From: Luteolibacter algae
GTDB taxonomy: Bacteria > Verrucomicrobiota > Verrucomicrobiia > Verrucomicrobiales > Akkermansiaceae
Assembly (NCBI RefSeq): GCF_042683045.1
Contig: NZ_JBHUIT010000001.1
Location: 62,001-126,000 of the forward strand
Length of the DNA stretch: 64,000 nt
Direction: 5' to 3'
The notes under the pieces were generated by a model, which worked only from the letters and a program-made list of their open reading frames with translations, did no database searches and was not told the DNA's origin. A program made the translations under genes and the position numbers. How positions within the stretch are numbered: position 1 is the stretch's first letter; each line of letters starts with the position of its first letter. This document shows, one piece after another, positions 54,266 to 63,286 of the stretch.

Positions 54266-56636
54266 ATCTCCGGCAGCCGTCTTCGGGCTGCTTTTTAGCT
54301 TTTTGCTTGTGGCTTTTTCCATGGCGGAAATTGACGCCACAAAGCTGCTCAAGGGCGATTTCTCAACATCATCCGCCCCGGAGAAAACGGAGAATGCCGT
54401 AGAGCTCAAGGAGCAACTACAAGTGTGGAAAGCGGAGGCAAAGGCGGCTTTGGCGAAGCTAACGGAGATCGATCCCAAGACGGATTTGCCGGAGGGAGTC
54501 AGCCCGGCTGATTTATCCACCCGGATCCGCTATCTGGATAGTATCATGCTGTCCATCGGTCGGCATGACGGAGTGGTGGAAAGCATGAAGAATGCGGAAG
54601 AGGAGCTTTCCGCCGCGGAAGCACATGCAAAGGACTGGGAAGGATTTGATACGCCTCCGCCTTATTCCGTGCTGATGCTGGACCAATTGGTAAACAGCCG
54701 TGCGGCCCAGCAAGATAAGATTGCCTCCAGGAAATCATCGCTCGATATTTTCCGTTCCACTCTTGGAGCGCTTCTTACGGAGGGAAAAGAAGCAAGTGAG
54801 GCCACCAGCGCGGCTATCGCTGTGCTGGATAAAGCGGACGAAACTTCGAAGCCTGCTGCACAGTGGCGGGTAGATACTGCGAGATTGAAGCAACGTTCTT
54901 TATTCATCCGGGCTAGCGCTCTGAAATACAACATTGCCGCGCTTGAGAAACTCGAGAAGGCATCGACGATCGAGCTAGGCCTTCTGGATAGAAAAATCGA
55001 AACGGCAAAACGGAATTTTGTTTTCGATGAAAAGGATCTGGAGCAGATCAAGAAAGCCTCTGCCGATCGACAAAAAGAGCTCCGGAAAGATTCCGCGGGT
55101 ATAGCCAAGCGTCTGACAAAAGCGATTTCAGAGCGTGATAAGATTTCTGGAGCGGTCGAGAAAATGAAGGCTGCGGATAATACCGATCCGACAGCGCTGG
55201 AGATGATTGAGCTACAGCTGGAGTCTGCCAATACCAGTGTTGATACGCTGCAGCTCATGCTGGAAGCCTTCGAGTTCTACGGGCAGCTGGAATCTTTCCT
55301 GCCGGATGCCTATGAGCTCCGTTATACCCTGATGACCTCCAAAGATCCCGCGGAGCGAAAGGATGCGCTGGAGAATCTGGAGGCTCTGAACAAAAGGCTT
55401 ATTGCCGGGGAAGTGGTCGCCAGGAATGAGCTGGACTCTGTGAATGCGGATCTGAACAGCAAGGAAACGCGGGCGGCCGCGCTGCCTGCAGATGATCCAA
55501 AGCTCAGTCTATTGAACAATCAGCGTAACACCCTCCGGGAAAAGCGGGATTTGATCCAACGGGCCTACACGAGTGTCACCAGTCAGCGGCAGGTTCTGGC
55601 GCGATGGGTGGCGGAGTTTGAAGCAAGCGATAATCCGCGCTGGTATAAGCCGATAGTTAACGGTGTTTCCCGCGCATGGGAGGCTGTGAAGCGTGCGTGG
55701 AATGTCCCAGTCAGCAGCTATACGCAGATCACCAACGAGGGTGGATACGAGGTGAAAAATGTCCGCTATGTTAGCCTGGGAACGGTTGTAATTGCGGTAT
55801 TACTTTTCATTGTGGCGTATTTCGTCGCAGCACGGATCAGCTGTAAGATTCAGAAAATTTTTGTCGAGCGGCACTACATTGGCGAGAACCAAGCGCGCAC
55901 GATGAGAAACTGGCTCATGCTCGTGGTGGCACTTTTGCTGGCGCTTGCGACAATGAGCTGGCTGAGCATTCCGCTTACCGTATTTGCCTTCCTCGCAGGT
56001 GCGTTGGCCATCGGAGTGGGTTTCGGGACGCAGACGATCATCAAGAATTTCATCAGTGGAATCATCCTTCTTTTTGAGCGGAAAATTAGAGTCGGAGATA
56101 TCGTCGAAGTGGACGGGACGACAGGGGTGGTCTCGGAGATCAACACGCGTTCTTCCATCGTCCGCGGGTTCAACGGGATAGAAAATCTTATACCGAACTC
56201 GCTTTTGCTGGAAAACCGGGTGGTCAACTGGACGCTTAATTCCCGCTTTCTACGGCGTGAATTGGAGCTCGGTGTGGCATACGGCACTCCGCCCCAGAAG
56301 GTGATTACCATACTGCAGGAGGCTGCCGAGCGGCACGGTCTGGTATTGAAAGATCCCGCACCATTCGCCGTTTTCAAGCACTTCGGGGATAACTCCCTGG
56401 ATTTCACACTCTATTATTGGATAGAGCTCAATGATAAAACCAATGGGCTTGTTGTAGCGAGCGATCTGCGGATTATGATTGAGAAACGTCTTGAAGAATC
56501 ATCCATCGGGGTGCCCTATCCCCAGCGCGATATTCATATCGGATCCCGGGAGCCAGTGCAGATCGAGGTTGTCCGCCAGAAGGCAAAGCCGCTTGAGGAA
56601 GATGCCGAAATCAAGAAATCTCCGGATCTTCCTTAG
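54246..56636 (+). CDS. MscS-family mechanosensitive channel with long N-terminal region
   Basis: A 796-residue membrane protein starting at an ATG 20 bases before the rsgA stop. A signal-like segment (about residues 9-25) precedes a long, mostly helical periplasmic region (about 30-490) rich in Ala, Lys, Glu and Leu, probably coiled coil. The membrane part follows: VIAVLLFIVAYFVAARI (about 513-530), a second segment at about 555-575, and the pore helix with AFLAGALAIGVGFGTQTIIK. The beta domain has LLFERKIRVGDIVEVDGTTG and NLIPNSLLLENRVVNWTLNS, typical of MscS. It opens under membrane tension to release solutes. The arrangement resembles large MscK-like channels. Confidence 0.92.
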   Translation: MPVVKFKSPAAVFGLLFSFLLVAFSMAEIDATKLLKGDFSTSSAPEKTENAVELKEQLQVWKAEAKAALAKLTEIDPKTDLPEGVSPADLSTRIRYLDSIMLSIGRHDGVVESMKNAEEELSAAEAHAKDWEGFDTPPPYSVLMLDQLVNSRAAQQDKIASRKSSLDIFRSTLGALLTEGKEASEATSAAIAVLDKADETSKPAAQWRVDTARLKQRSLFIRASALKYNIAALEKLEKASTIELGLLDRKIETAKRNFVFDEKDLEQIKKASADRQKELRKDSAGIAKRLTKAISERDKISGAVEKMKAADNTDPTALEMIELQLESANTSVDTLQLMLEAFEFYGQLESFLPDAYELRYTLMTSKDPAERKDALENLEALNKRLIAGEVVARNELDSVNADLNSKETRAAALPADDPKLSLLNNQRNTLREKRDLIQRAYTSVTSQRQVLARWVAEFEASDNPRWYKPIVNGVSRAWEAVKRAWNVPVSSYTQITNEGGYEVKNVRYVSLGTVVIAVLLFIVAYFVAARISCKIQKIFVERHYIGENQARTMRNWLMLVVALLLALATMSWLSIPLTVFAFLAGALAIGVGFGTQTIIKNFISGIILLFERKIRVGDIVEVDGTTGVVSEINTRSSIVRGFNGIENLIPNSLLLENRVVNWTLNSRFLRRELELGVAYGTPPQKVITILQEAAERHGLVLKDPAPFAVFKHFGDNSLDFTLYYWIELNDKTNGLVVASDLRIMIEKRLEESSIGVPYPQRDIHIGSREPVQIEVVRQKAKPLEEDAEIKKSPDLP

Positions 56637-56664
56637 TCCGGATTTCGTCTAAAAACTCTCATTC

Positions 56665-57621
56665 ATGCCGCTCATCCAGCATTCAAACTATCGCGCACCT
56701 GTCTGGCTGCGGGGCGGACACGCTCAGACAATTCATCCCGTCCTGTTCCGAAAAGTCGAAAAAATTACGGCCCATCCCCACCGGCTGGAGCTGGACGACG
56801 GAGATTTCCTGGATGTGGAGTGGACGGGAAAAGATCGGGAACGCCTGGCCATCATCTCACATGGCTTAGAGGGTAGTCTAGGGGCAATCTACGTTCAGGG
56901 GATGGCTACGGCACTATGGAGACGAGGGTGGGATGTGCTTGTGTGGAGCTTTCGCGGTTGCAGCGGAGAGCTAAACCGTAATTCTTCGTTTTATCATAGC
57001 GGAGCAACCCGGGATTTGGACGCGGTTATCCAGCATGCCTTCAAGTGTCATCCCGCGAACAAGATAGATCTAGTGGGGTTCAGTTTGGGAGGGAACCTCA
57101 CGCTAAAATATATTGGGGAGAGAGGGGGAGATATCGATCCCCGGATTGTTGCTTCCGCCTGCTTCTCTGTTCCATGCGAGTTGGCCAGCTCGTCTGCTGA
57201 GCTGGCAAGATGGGAAAATAAGATCTACATGGAGCGATTCCTTAAATCGCTGCGATCGAAGGTCCGCGAAAAGGCAATGGTTTATCCTGATGTGCTGGAC
57301 ACGAGAGGAATCGACGGACTCAAAAGCTTCGCGGAATTCGATGAGCGCTTTACTGCTCCCTTGCATGGTTTTTCCAATGCGGAAGATTACTGGATGCGTA
57401 GTAGCTGCAGGCAATTCCTGCCGGGTGTAACTATTCCCACATTATTGGTAAGCGCTGCGAATGATCCCATACTGGGGAAGGATTGCTACCCATATCCGGA
57501 GGCGGAAAACAGTGACTCGTTCTATCTCGAGGTGCCCCGGCAGGGAGGACATGTGGGCTTTGGCCCAGGCTCTGAGTATTGGTCGGAAACACGTGCTGCC
57601 GAATTTCTTGCACTGCGTTAG
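56665..57621 (+). CDS. YheT-family alpha/beta-hydrolase
   Basis: A 318-residue cytoplasmic hydrolase of the YheT group. The N-terminal segment YRAPVWLRGGHAQTIHPVLF is the family signature; the oxyanion and nucleophile parts are IISHGLEGSLGAIYVQGMAT and DLVGFSLGGNLTLKYIGERG, with Ser in GFSLG; the histidine is in GGHVGFG near the C-terminus. Substrate is not known, although related proteins act on esters. It starts 28 bases after the channel gene and may be the last gene of that operon. Confidence 0.93.
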   Translation: MPLIQHSNYRAPVWLRGGHAQTIHPVLFRKVEKITAHPHRLELDDGDFLDVEWTGKDRERLAIISHGLEGSLGAIYVQGMATALWRRGWDVLVWSFRGCSGELNRNSSFYHSGATRDLDAVIQHAFKCHPANKIDLVGFSLGGNLTLKYIGERGGDIDPRIVASACFSVPCELASSSAELARWENKIYMERFLKSLRSKVREKAMVYPDVLDTRGIDGLKSFAEFDERFTAPLHGFSNAEDYWMRSSCRQFLPGVTIPTLLVSAANDPILGKDCYPYPEAENSDSFYLEVPRQGGHVGFGPGSEYWSETRAAEFLALR

Positions 57622-57664
57622 CTCTTGCACAGCCGCCCGCCAGAGACTAATAATTTTTTCGTTC

Positions 57665-57739
57665 GCTCCCGTAGTTCAACGGATAGAACAAGGGTTTCCT
57701 AAACCTTAGATACAGGTTCGATTCCTGTCGGGAGCACCA
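57665..57739 (+). tRNA. tRNA-Arg (anticodon CCT)
   Basis: GCTCCCG pairs with CGGGAGC at the acceptor stem; the anticodon stem AGGGT/ACCTT encloses TTCCTAA, so the anticodon is CCT and reads AGG for arginine. The T-loop GTTCGATT with CAG/CTG stem is present, and CCA is encoded. It is a complete 75-base tRNA. No integrase or attachment repeat is found beside it. Confidence 0.96.
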
Positions 57740-57818
57740 ACTTCGAAATCGGGCGGAAAGTATAAACAGCATGAGAGCAGCTTTGTGAATGTGAAGTGAC
57801 TCTCATTTGGCAAAGAAA

Positions 57819-57846
57819 AACCCCTGCCTAATTTCCGGCAGGGGTT
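57819..57846 (-). terminator. Rho-independent terminator of the PEP-CTERM gene
   Basis: AACCCCTGCC pairs perfectly with GGCAGGGGTT around TAATTTCC. On the minus strand a T-run follows (TTTCTTTG). It lies 38 bases after the stop of the PEP-CTERM gene at 57884. Confidence 0.9.
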
Positions 57847-57883
57847 AAAAAAATATGAAACCAAATCTGGAGAAAACCGATCT

Positions 57884-58696
57884 CTAGCGACGGCGCCGTG
57901 CAAAGAGACCCAACGCACCAAGGCCGAGAAGTGCCACCGAACTAGGCTCCGGGACAACACTCATACTATCTACCGCAACACCGCCAACCGCATTTACACC
58001 ACCACCACCGGCAGATCCGGTGAAAAATACAGTGCTGTCGTTATAAAGAGCTGAATTTGTAATTGTGCTCGTGTTTCCCACTGCATTTCCATCGAAGAAC
58101 AGTGCGACGACGAATTCGTTGGTTGTGGCCGTCTTGGTAATCGACATCGAAGCCGTGTGTGAATTTGTGTCCCGCGTCCCGAAGTAGTTGACTGTAGATG
58201 CCCCGTTGATCAGTGACATATTCCACTGGGTGCCGGTTCCGTCGCCCGAGGGTGTGGGAGTTGCGCCCAAAGCATTCGCGCTACTTCCTAGATTGAAACC
58301 GAGGTTGATACCACCCCCAGCTCCACCAGAAAAACCAATACTCCAGGCATTCGCATCAAAACTAGCGGCGTTGGCATTTCCAAAGGAGAAGGTGGTAGAA
58401 ATTGTGATAGTTTGGCCGATCTCGAAAGAGTCTGAGGCGCTCTTGTAAATTTTCTGGAAATTTTGAGTCGCGGGAACAATGGACAAATATCCATCGCCGT
58501 TGACATCGGTGGTTGTCATATCCGCCTCCGGATCTGTGGCCGGTAAGGCTGTCAGAAGCCAGCCGTTTATACCTGCAGGAGATGAATCGTCCGTATAGCC
58601 GGTAGTGAAGCTGTCGGTAAATGTTGCAACAGCTGCAGATGAAGAGAGCGCAGTCCCGAGGAAGGTGGAAAGGAGTAATATATCTAGTTTTTTCAT
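57884..58696 (-). CDS. PEP-CTERM sorting-signal protein
   Basis: A 270-residue exported protein with a signal peptide (about residues 1-22), a long Gly/Ser/Asn/Thr-rich beta-type body, and the C-terminal sorting tag VPEPSSVALLGLGALGLFAR followed by three arginines. The body has segments such as FTTGYTDDSSPAGINGWLLT that resemble beta-jellyroll-type surface domains, so a carbohydrate-binding body is possible. It is processed by exosortase, not in this window. It is the second PEP-CTERM gene in the region and lies 134 bases downstream of the tandem regulator gene. Confidence 0.92.
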   Translation of the reverse strand: MKKLDILLLSTFLGTALSSSAAVATFTDSFTTGYTDDSSPAGINGWLLTALPATDPEADMTTTDVNGDGYLSIVPATQNFQKIYKSASDSFEIGQTITISTTFSFGNANAASFDANAWSIGFSGGAGGGINLGFNLGSSANALGATPTPSGDGTGTQWNMSLINGASTVNYFGTRDTNSHTASMSITKTATTNEFVVALFFDGNAVGNTSTITNSALYNDSTVFFTGSAGGGGVNAVGGVAVDSMSVVPEPSSVALLGLGALGLFARRRR

Positions 58697-58830
58697 AAGG
58701 ACACTAAGATCTGAGTGGAATGGTTTAGAGGTTTGAAGTGATTCCCAGCGGTGAGAATTTAGACAACTATAGTCGAAGTATCTCTTAAGGAAAGACGTTG
58801 AGTCGACAATGTATACAAATATTGCGCAAA

Positions 58831-61203
58831 TTAAGCGCGTTTTTTACGGATTTTCCTAAATTCCAGAGGAGTGTAGAAATAGCTCTGTTTGAACAACTTG
58901 CAAAAATATCTGCTGGATCCGAAGCCAGTGCGCCCGGCGATTTCCTGAACAGAAAGAGAAGTTTGGGTAAGTAAATCGGCGGCTGTATGAAGACGGGCAG
59001 CGGTGAGATAAGTGGTGATCGTTTGGCCAAGATGAAGCTTGAAACGGCTTTCCAAAGTGCGTCGGCTAACGCCGCTGGCTTTTACGATGGCTTGAGTCTG
59101 AATGGGAAGCGTGTGATGGGTGCGGATAAACTCCGTCGCGGCCATCAATGCGGAATCGGGCTTCCCCAAGCTATGCGTGCTGGTCCGCTCAACGACCATG
59201 CGGGGAAGAATTGTGCCGGAGCCCTGTGGAGCGGTGACTTCACCTTCAAGGATTGATGTGAGCGTTTGCATCGCGTGGTAACCCAGCTGTGTGAAACGCA
59301 TATCGACACTGCTGAGCGATGGGTGGGTGCGGTTGGTCAAAAACTCGTCATTGTCCACTCCGAGAATTGCGAGATCCTGTGGCACACGGATGCCGAGCTG
59401 GATGCAATGACGTAGCATAAAGACCGCAAGAGCGTCATTGAAGGCAAAGAGCGCCGTGGAAGGTGGCAGTTCTTTGAGCCAGTGGCAGGCTGTATTATCG
59501 TCGGAAAGCTCTAGAATTTTTATCGAGGTGGAGGGGATCCCTGCATCAACAAGGGTGGTAAAAAATCCATCGAAGCGCTCCACGTAACGTTGATCGGGCA
59601 TTCCATCAGTCGGGGGCTTTGCATGGCTCCCCCAATCACAATAGCCGAAACTGGAATAGCCCTTGCTGAGAAAATGTCGGGCGGCAAGGACCCCGGCATC
59701 CCGGTTATCGGTATCGACCTTCCACGATTTAGGATGATGGTGTTCCTCACTGAGATAGACGGTCGGTTTCAAGCCGATGAGTTCCTTGGGGAGCGGAGTG
59801 CTTGTCGCGACGATAAATCCGTCATGATTGGTCAGCGGTGTGTTGCCGGACGAGGCGAGAGTGAGGGCGCCGCCTTTTGATGGAACCACATGGAGCGTAA
59901 GATGAATGCTGGGATGCTCCCGGATGAACCTTTCGATGCCTTGGAGGCTTTCACGTGCCGCCTGCCCCTTCAAATTGGTAAGGAAGCAAATGGAATGGCT
60001 GCGGAAAACCTCGCGCTCCGTCCCAGGCTTGTGAGGGTATTCCGTGGCATTGATCGACTCCCGGTATGCGCCGGGAGACTGGCCCTCGATCTTTGAGAAG
60101 GTCTGTCTGAGACTGGTGGCCTGTATCCCTAGCTTTTCGCTGATTCGTTCGAACGTTAGATTCGTGGTCCTCAGCAGACGCTTGGCATGCTTGATACGAG
60201 CCTTGACGATGCTGCTCCGCATAGTGCAGTCGAGCTCTTGCCGGAAGAGTGCCTCCAGCCTTCTGAGGCTGATTCCAAGCTGGGCGGCAATGTGAGGAGG
60301 CGAAGGGGGAGCTGTCGAGTCACTATCGATCAGGTCCATGGCTGCGCGAACGGTGGCGCGGCTGGAGGTGGCGTGCCCCGTGGATTCGCGCAACTCGGCC
60401 TTGGGCTCCGGGGATGGAGTGGGTGGAGTAAAATCACTTTTCTCCAAATGGGCGATCAGACGGGCGGTTTCCATGAAGCCCAGCGCTTCATTTCCAGGAT
60501 CAATACTGGATAGAAACGGATAGTTGAGCGAGCACAGCAGACGGTCATTGTTTACGCCGATAACGGAAACATCCTTTGGAATTGCCAGACCGAGATGGCG
60601 GCAGGCTTCGACGATCTCCAGGCTTCCCAGGTCATTGAGAGTCAGAATGGCAGCTGGTTTCGGCAGATTATTGATCCATTGACCGAGAGTGATTGGATCC
60701 ACCGGGCCGCAAGTCATGAGGCGGGTGTCAATGTCAACGACACCCAGAGATTCCAACCCAGCGCGGAATCCGGAGAGTCTGGCCGCGCTCCGGCTGTTGG
60801 CGATGGGGTGGCCGTCCTGAGCGCCATCATAGTATCCGTAACTTACCGGTCCCAGACTGTGGAGAATTCCCGCAGCTAAGCTGCCGATCTTGTGGTGGTC
60901 GATCGGCGTGAATCCCAGAGCAGTGGGACTGGCGATGTGGTCCAGCTGAATCGTGGGGATGCCAGGGGGAAGCTGCTCTACATGAAAACCAGTGGCGCAT
61001 AGTAGAAGCCCATTGCAGGTATTGATGAAGCTATAGGATAGAAGAGACTCGGCGGTGAGAGGTTCCAGCTCCACATCCGGCCTGTGGTCCCGGACGTAGC
61101 GGGTGGCACCGCGGATAGTATTCCTGCCGAACGAAATCTGCGGATTGGCCATGATGCCAATCCGCAGCGGCTTTCTAGTGCTATCGGTGGGAGGAAAAGG
61201 CAT
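58831..61203 (-). CDS. Tandem XylR-like regulator: two LacI-type sensors, two AraC helix-turn-helices
   Basis: A 790-residue protein using the ATG at 61203 (a TTG at 61233 would add 10 residues). It contains two complete XylR-like modules in one chain. Module 1: LacI/periplasmic-binding sensor (about 12-275, RIGIMANPQISFGRNTIRGA and VSVIGVNNDRLLC) and an AraC-type helix-turn-helix (about 290-390, HIAAQLGISLRRLEALFRQE and ARIKHAKRLLRTTNLTFERI). Module 2: a second sensor (about 410-670, FAFNDALAVFMLRH and LAILGVDNDEFL) and a second AraC domain (about 690-790, AAADLL-type helices then IAGRTGFGSSRYFCKLFKQS). A single XylR has about 390 residues, so this is two joined. It lies 92 bases downstream of a sulfatase gene and probably controls sugar genes there. 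Confidence 0.92.
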   Translation of the reverse strand: MPFPPTDSTRKPLRIGIMANPQISFGRNTIRGATRYVRDHRPDVELEPLTAESLLSYSFINTCNGLLLCATGFHVEQLPPGIPTIQLDHIASPTALGFTPIDHHKIGSLAAGILHSLGPVSYGYYDGAQDGHPIANSRSAARLSGFRAGLESLGVVDIDTRLMTCGPVDPITLGQWINNLPKPAAILTLNDLGSLEIVEACRHLGLAIPKDVSVIGVNNDRLLCSLNYPFLSSIDPGNEALGFMETARLIAHLEKSDFTPPTPSPEPKAELRESTGHATSSRATVRAAMDLIDSDSTAPPSPPHIAAQLGISLRRLEALFRQELDCTMRSSIVKARIKHAKRLLRTTNLTFERISEKLGIQATSLRQTFSKIEGQSPGAYRESINATEYPHKPGTEREVFRSHSICFLTNLKGQAARESLQGIERFIREHPSIHLTLHVVPSKGGALTLASSGNTPLTNHDGFIVATSTPLPKELIGLKPTVYLSEEHHHPKSWKVDTDNRDAGVLAARHFLSKGYSSFGYCDWGSHAKPPTDGMPDQRYVERFDGFFTTLVDAGIPSTSIKILELSDDNTACHWLKELPPSTALFAFNDALAVFMLRHCIQLGIRVPQDLAILGVDNDEFLTNRTHPSLSSVDMRFTQLGYHAMQTLTSILEGEVTAPQGSGTILPRMVVERTSTHSLGKPDSALMAATEFIRTHHTLPIQTQAIVKASGVSRRTLESRFKLHLGQTITTYLTAARLHTAADLLTQTSLSVQEIAGRTGFGSSRYFCKLFKQSYFYTPLEFRKIRKKRA

Positions 61204-61295
61204 TGTTAATCTTCGGATAAACTTTGATACCAATTCCTTCGGATAGCCGGGAAATTCATGGCCGTCGGCTCAAAAACTTCCCTTGGGATATGTGG

Positions 61296-62816
61296 TTACT
61301 GGCGGCCCGGAGCCGTGGGGCGACCGGATTCGAGAATGTCCATATAGTCTTTGAACATTTGATCGGTCCGCTCTTTGAGCTCGGGATTAGCAATAAGGTT
61401 CTTGGACTCACGAGGGTCCTTTTCAAGATGGTAAAGGGCTTTTGGCTTATATTTTGTTCGCTTGAAATCGCTCTGGATGACGAGTTTCCAGCCGTCTTTA
61501 CGGATCATTAGCTCCTGATTGGCGCCGGCTTGATTGACCCAGTAATCGCGCTGTTGAAAAGTGCCCGATCCCGTCAGAAGCGGCAATAGATTATTGGAAT
61601 CCTGAGCCTGTCCCTTTGGGATCTCAGTGCCTACCAAAGCGGCGAACGTGGCGACCATATCCTGGTTCACAGCGAGCTCATCGGTAATGCCTGGTTTGAT
61701 ATGGCCCGGCCAGACGGCGAAAAATGGAATCCTGTGGCCACCTTCCAATGGAGAATTTTTGGTGCCGCTCCATTCTCCGCCTGGGCGATAGCCGAGAGCA
61801 CTCGCTTCTTTGTCGCCGAGGCCTCCATTGTCAGAAGTGAAAACAAAGAGCGTGTTTTCGTATTCACCGGATTCCTTCAATGCATCGACGATTCGTTTGA
61901 TTTCCATGTCCAGCTCCACAACCATATCGAGGTGATCGGTGGGTGCCGCGCCTTTGATTTTCTTGCCATCAAAGGTATCCGGCGGGCAATGGGGCACGTG
62001 CACCATGGGCGCGCAGTAGTAGAGGAAAAACGGCTTTTCTTTTTTTGCGCTGGTCTGGATGAATTCGACAGCTTTTGCGGAAAGAATATTGCCTAGCTCA
62101 CGCGCATCCCAGTTGGAATCTCCCATGCCGGCTCCTTTGTCGCTTACATCCTTCGGTCGTTTGGCTGTTTCCTTATTGAAAAAGATAATTTCCGAATCCT
62201 TCGCCCATGGATACCATGTTTCATTTTCATAAAGCAGATACAGGGGGCCCTGGATTCCACATGGAGTGGTAAAGTCATAATCAAATCCGCAGAACTTCGG
62301 CCCGCTGCCGGCCCATTTCGTGAGGTCGACCTCGCCTGTAAGATCTCCATCCTTTTTGCCGCGGTAGATCTCATCTTTTCCGGGGATTTTGAAATCTCCT
62401 CCGAGGTGCCACTTTCCAATAAAGCCGGTGTTGTATCCGGCCTCTTTGACCACGGAGCCGAGAGTGGCTTCACCTGGTTTGAAGGCGGTGGGGGCGAAAG
62501 TGCTCCAAACTCCCGGAGGGGCATAAGAGCGGTAATTGTTGTTCCCGCTCATCACCGCGTAACGTGTGGGAGCGCATAGCGAGGTGGCCGAGTGTCCGTC
62601 TGTAAACCAGAGGCCTTCCGCCGCGAGGGCATCTATCGCCGGTGTATGCACAAGAGGTTTCTTTTTTTGTATACTATTTGCATAGTAGCTTATGTCACCC
62701 AGTCCTAGGTCATCGGCCATGATGAACACGATATTCGGCTTAGGCTCTGCGGCTTTGCCGCAGATTGGTAAGAGCAGTGCGCTCGATAGGAGTAATATTG
62801 ATGTCTTTACGTTCAT
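61296..62816 (-). CDS. Secreted sulfatase (CAPTR) upstream of the tandem regulator
   Basis: A 506-residue sulfatase using the ATG at 62816, which gives a signal peptide (about residues 1-23); the longer frame starts at 62852. Landmarks are NIVFIMADDLGLGDISYYAN, the maturation site ATSLCAPTRYAVMSG with Cys81, and SDNGGLGDKEASALGYRP. It resembles arylsulfatase A-like and cerebroside-sulfatase-like enzymes. It is followed by the tandem regulator on the same strand (92-base gap), a typical placement of a target gene with its regulator. The promoter probably lies in the 470-base region upstream. Confidence 0.94.
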   Translation of the reverse strand: MNVKTSILLLSSALLLPICGKAAEPKPNIVFIMADDLGLGDISYYANSIQKKKPLVHTPAIDALAAEGLWFTDGHSATSLCAPTRYAVMSGNNNYRSYAPPGVWSTFAPTAFKPGEATLGSVVKEAGYNTGFIGKWHLGGDFKIPGKDEIYRGKKDGDLTGEVDLTKWAGSGPKFCGFDYDFTTPCGIQGPLYLLYENETWYPWAKDSEIIFFNKETAKRPKDVSDKGAGMGDSNWDARELGNILSAKAVEFIQTSAKKEKPFFLYYCAPMVHVPHCPPDTFDGKKIKGAAPTDHLDMVVELDMEIKRIVDALKESGEYENTLFVFTSDNGGLGDKEASALGYRPGGEWSGTKNSPLEGGHRIPFFAVWPGHIKPGITDELAVNQDMVATFAALVGTEIPKGQAQDSNNLLPLLTGSGTFQQRDYWVNQAGANQELMIRKDGWKLVIQSDFKRTKYKPKALYHLEKDPRESKNLIANPELKERTDQMFKDYMDILESGRPTAPGRQ

Positions 62817-63286
62817 ATGTCTAAAAAGGGGGTTCATCTGCCGTTGGTTCAAGCCAATAGGAGCGTGTAACCGGTAGAATCCTTTAGCGCCCGATTGGAT
62901 CTGTTGCCCAAGTCATCTTCGTTTTGATCAAGCCGATCACTTTTTCTACTGAGTATGGGATTCACGGTTGCTGATCTTTTGGTGGAAGGGTGGCTCGGGA
63001 AGGCGGATCTTACTTCATTGATGCTCTAAAATTATACAGAAAAGCGCACGAATTATACGTCGATTGCGTCGCGAACTATCGCGGAAATTGCAACGTTGCT
63101 GGGTAATAGGCGATTCCGAGGGCGGGAAGATCCAGCGGATCAATCCTATTTACACGGATTTTTCGTGAAGACTTTGAGCGTGGGGGAGAGTTGCAGGCAG
63201 AAAAAATCTGAAAAATCTTTTCAAGATACGTGAATAATTTACGCAGAGGAGAGGTCGAAGCTTGCGTAACGAAAAATTACCAAGCT
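62817..63286. other. Long regulatory gap between sulfatase and small basic gene
   Basis: 470 bases between divergent genes with no convincing coding frame. It holds the AATATAC-type direct repeat described separately at 63030-63058. On the minus strand that repeat contains TATAAT twice, so it may also act as -10 sites for the sulfatase. A GAGGAGAGG segment at 63246-63254 could be a ribosome site but is 33 bases before the ATG at 63287, so it is probably not. Confidence 0.5.
63030..63058. promoter_or_regulatory. Direct repeat AATTATAC, 21 bases apart
   Basis: AATTATAC occurs at 63030-63037 and again at 63051-63058, exactly 21 bases (two helical turns) start to start. This spacing is the arrangement of direct half-sites used by AraC-type dimers. 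It lies about 214 bases upstream of the sulfatase that precedes the tandem XylR-like regulator gene. The minus strand of each copy reads TATAAT, so a pair of promoter boxes is the alternative reading. Confidence 0.45.

Noticed and set aside
57665..57739. tRNA-Arg as an integration site
   Set aside because: No integrase, no repeated tRNA end and no change in gene type follow it.
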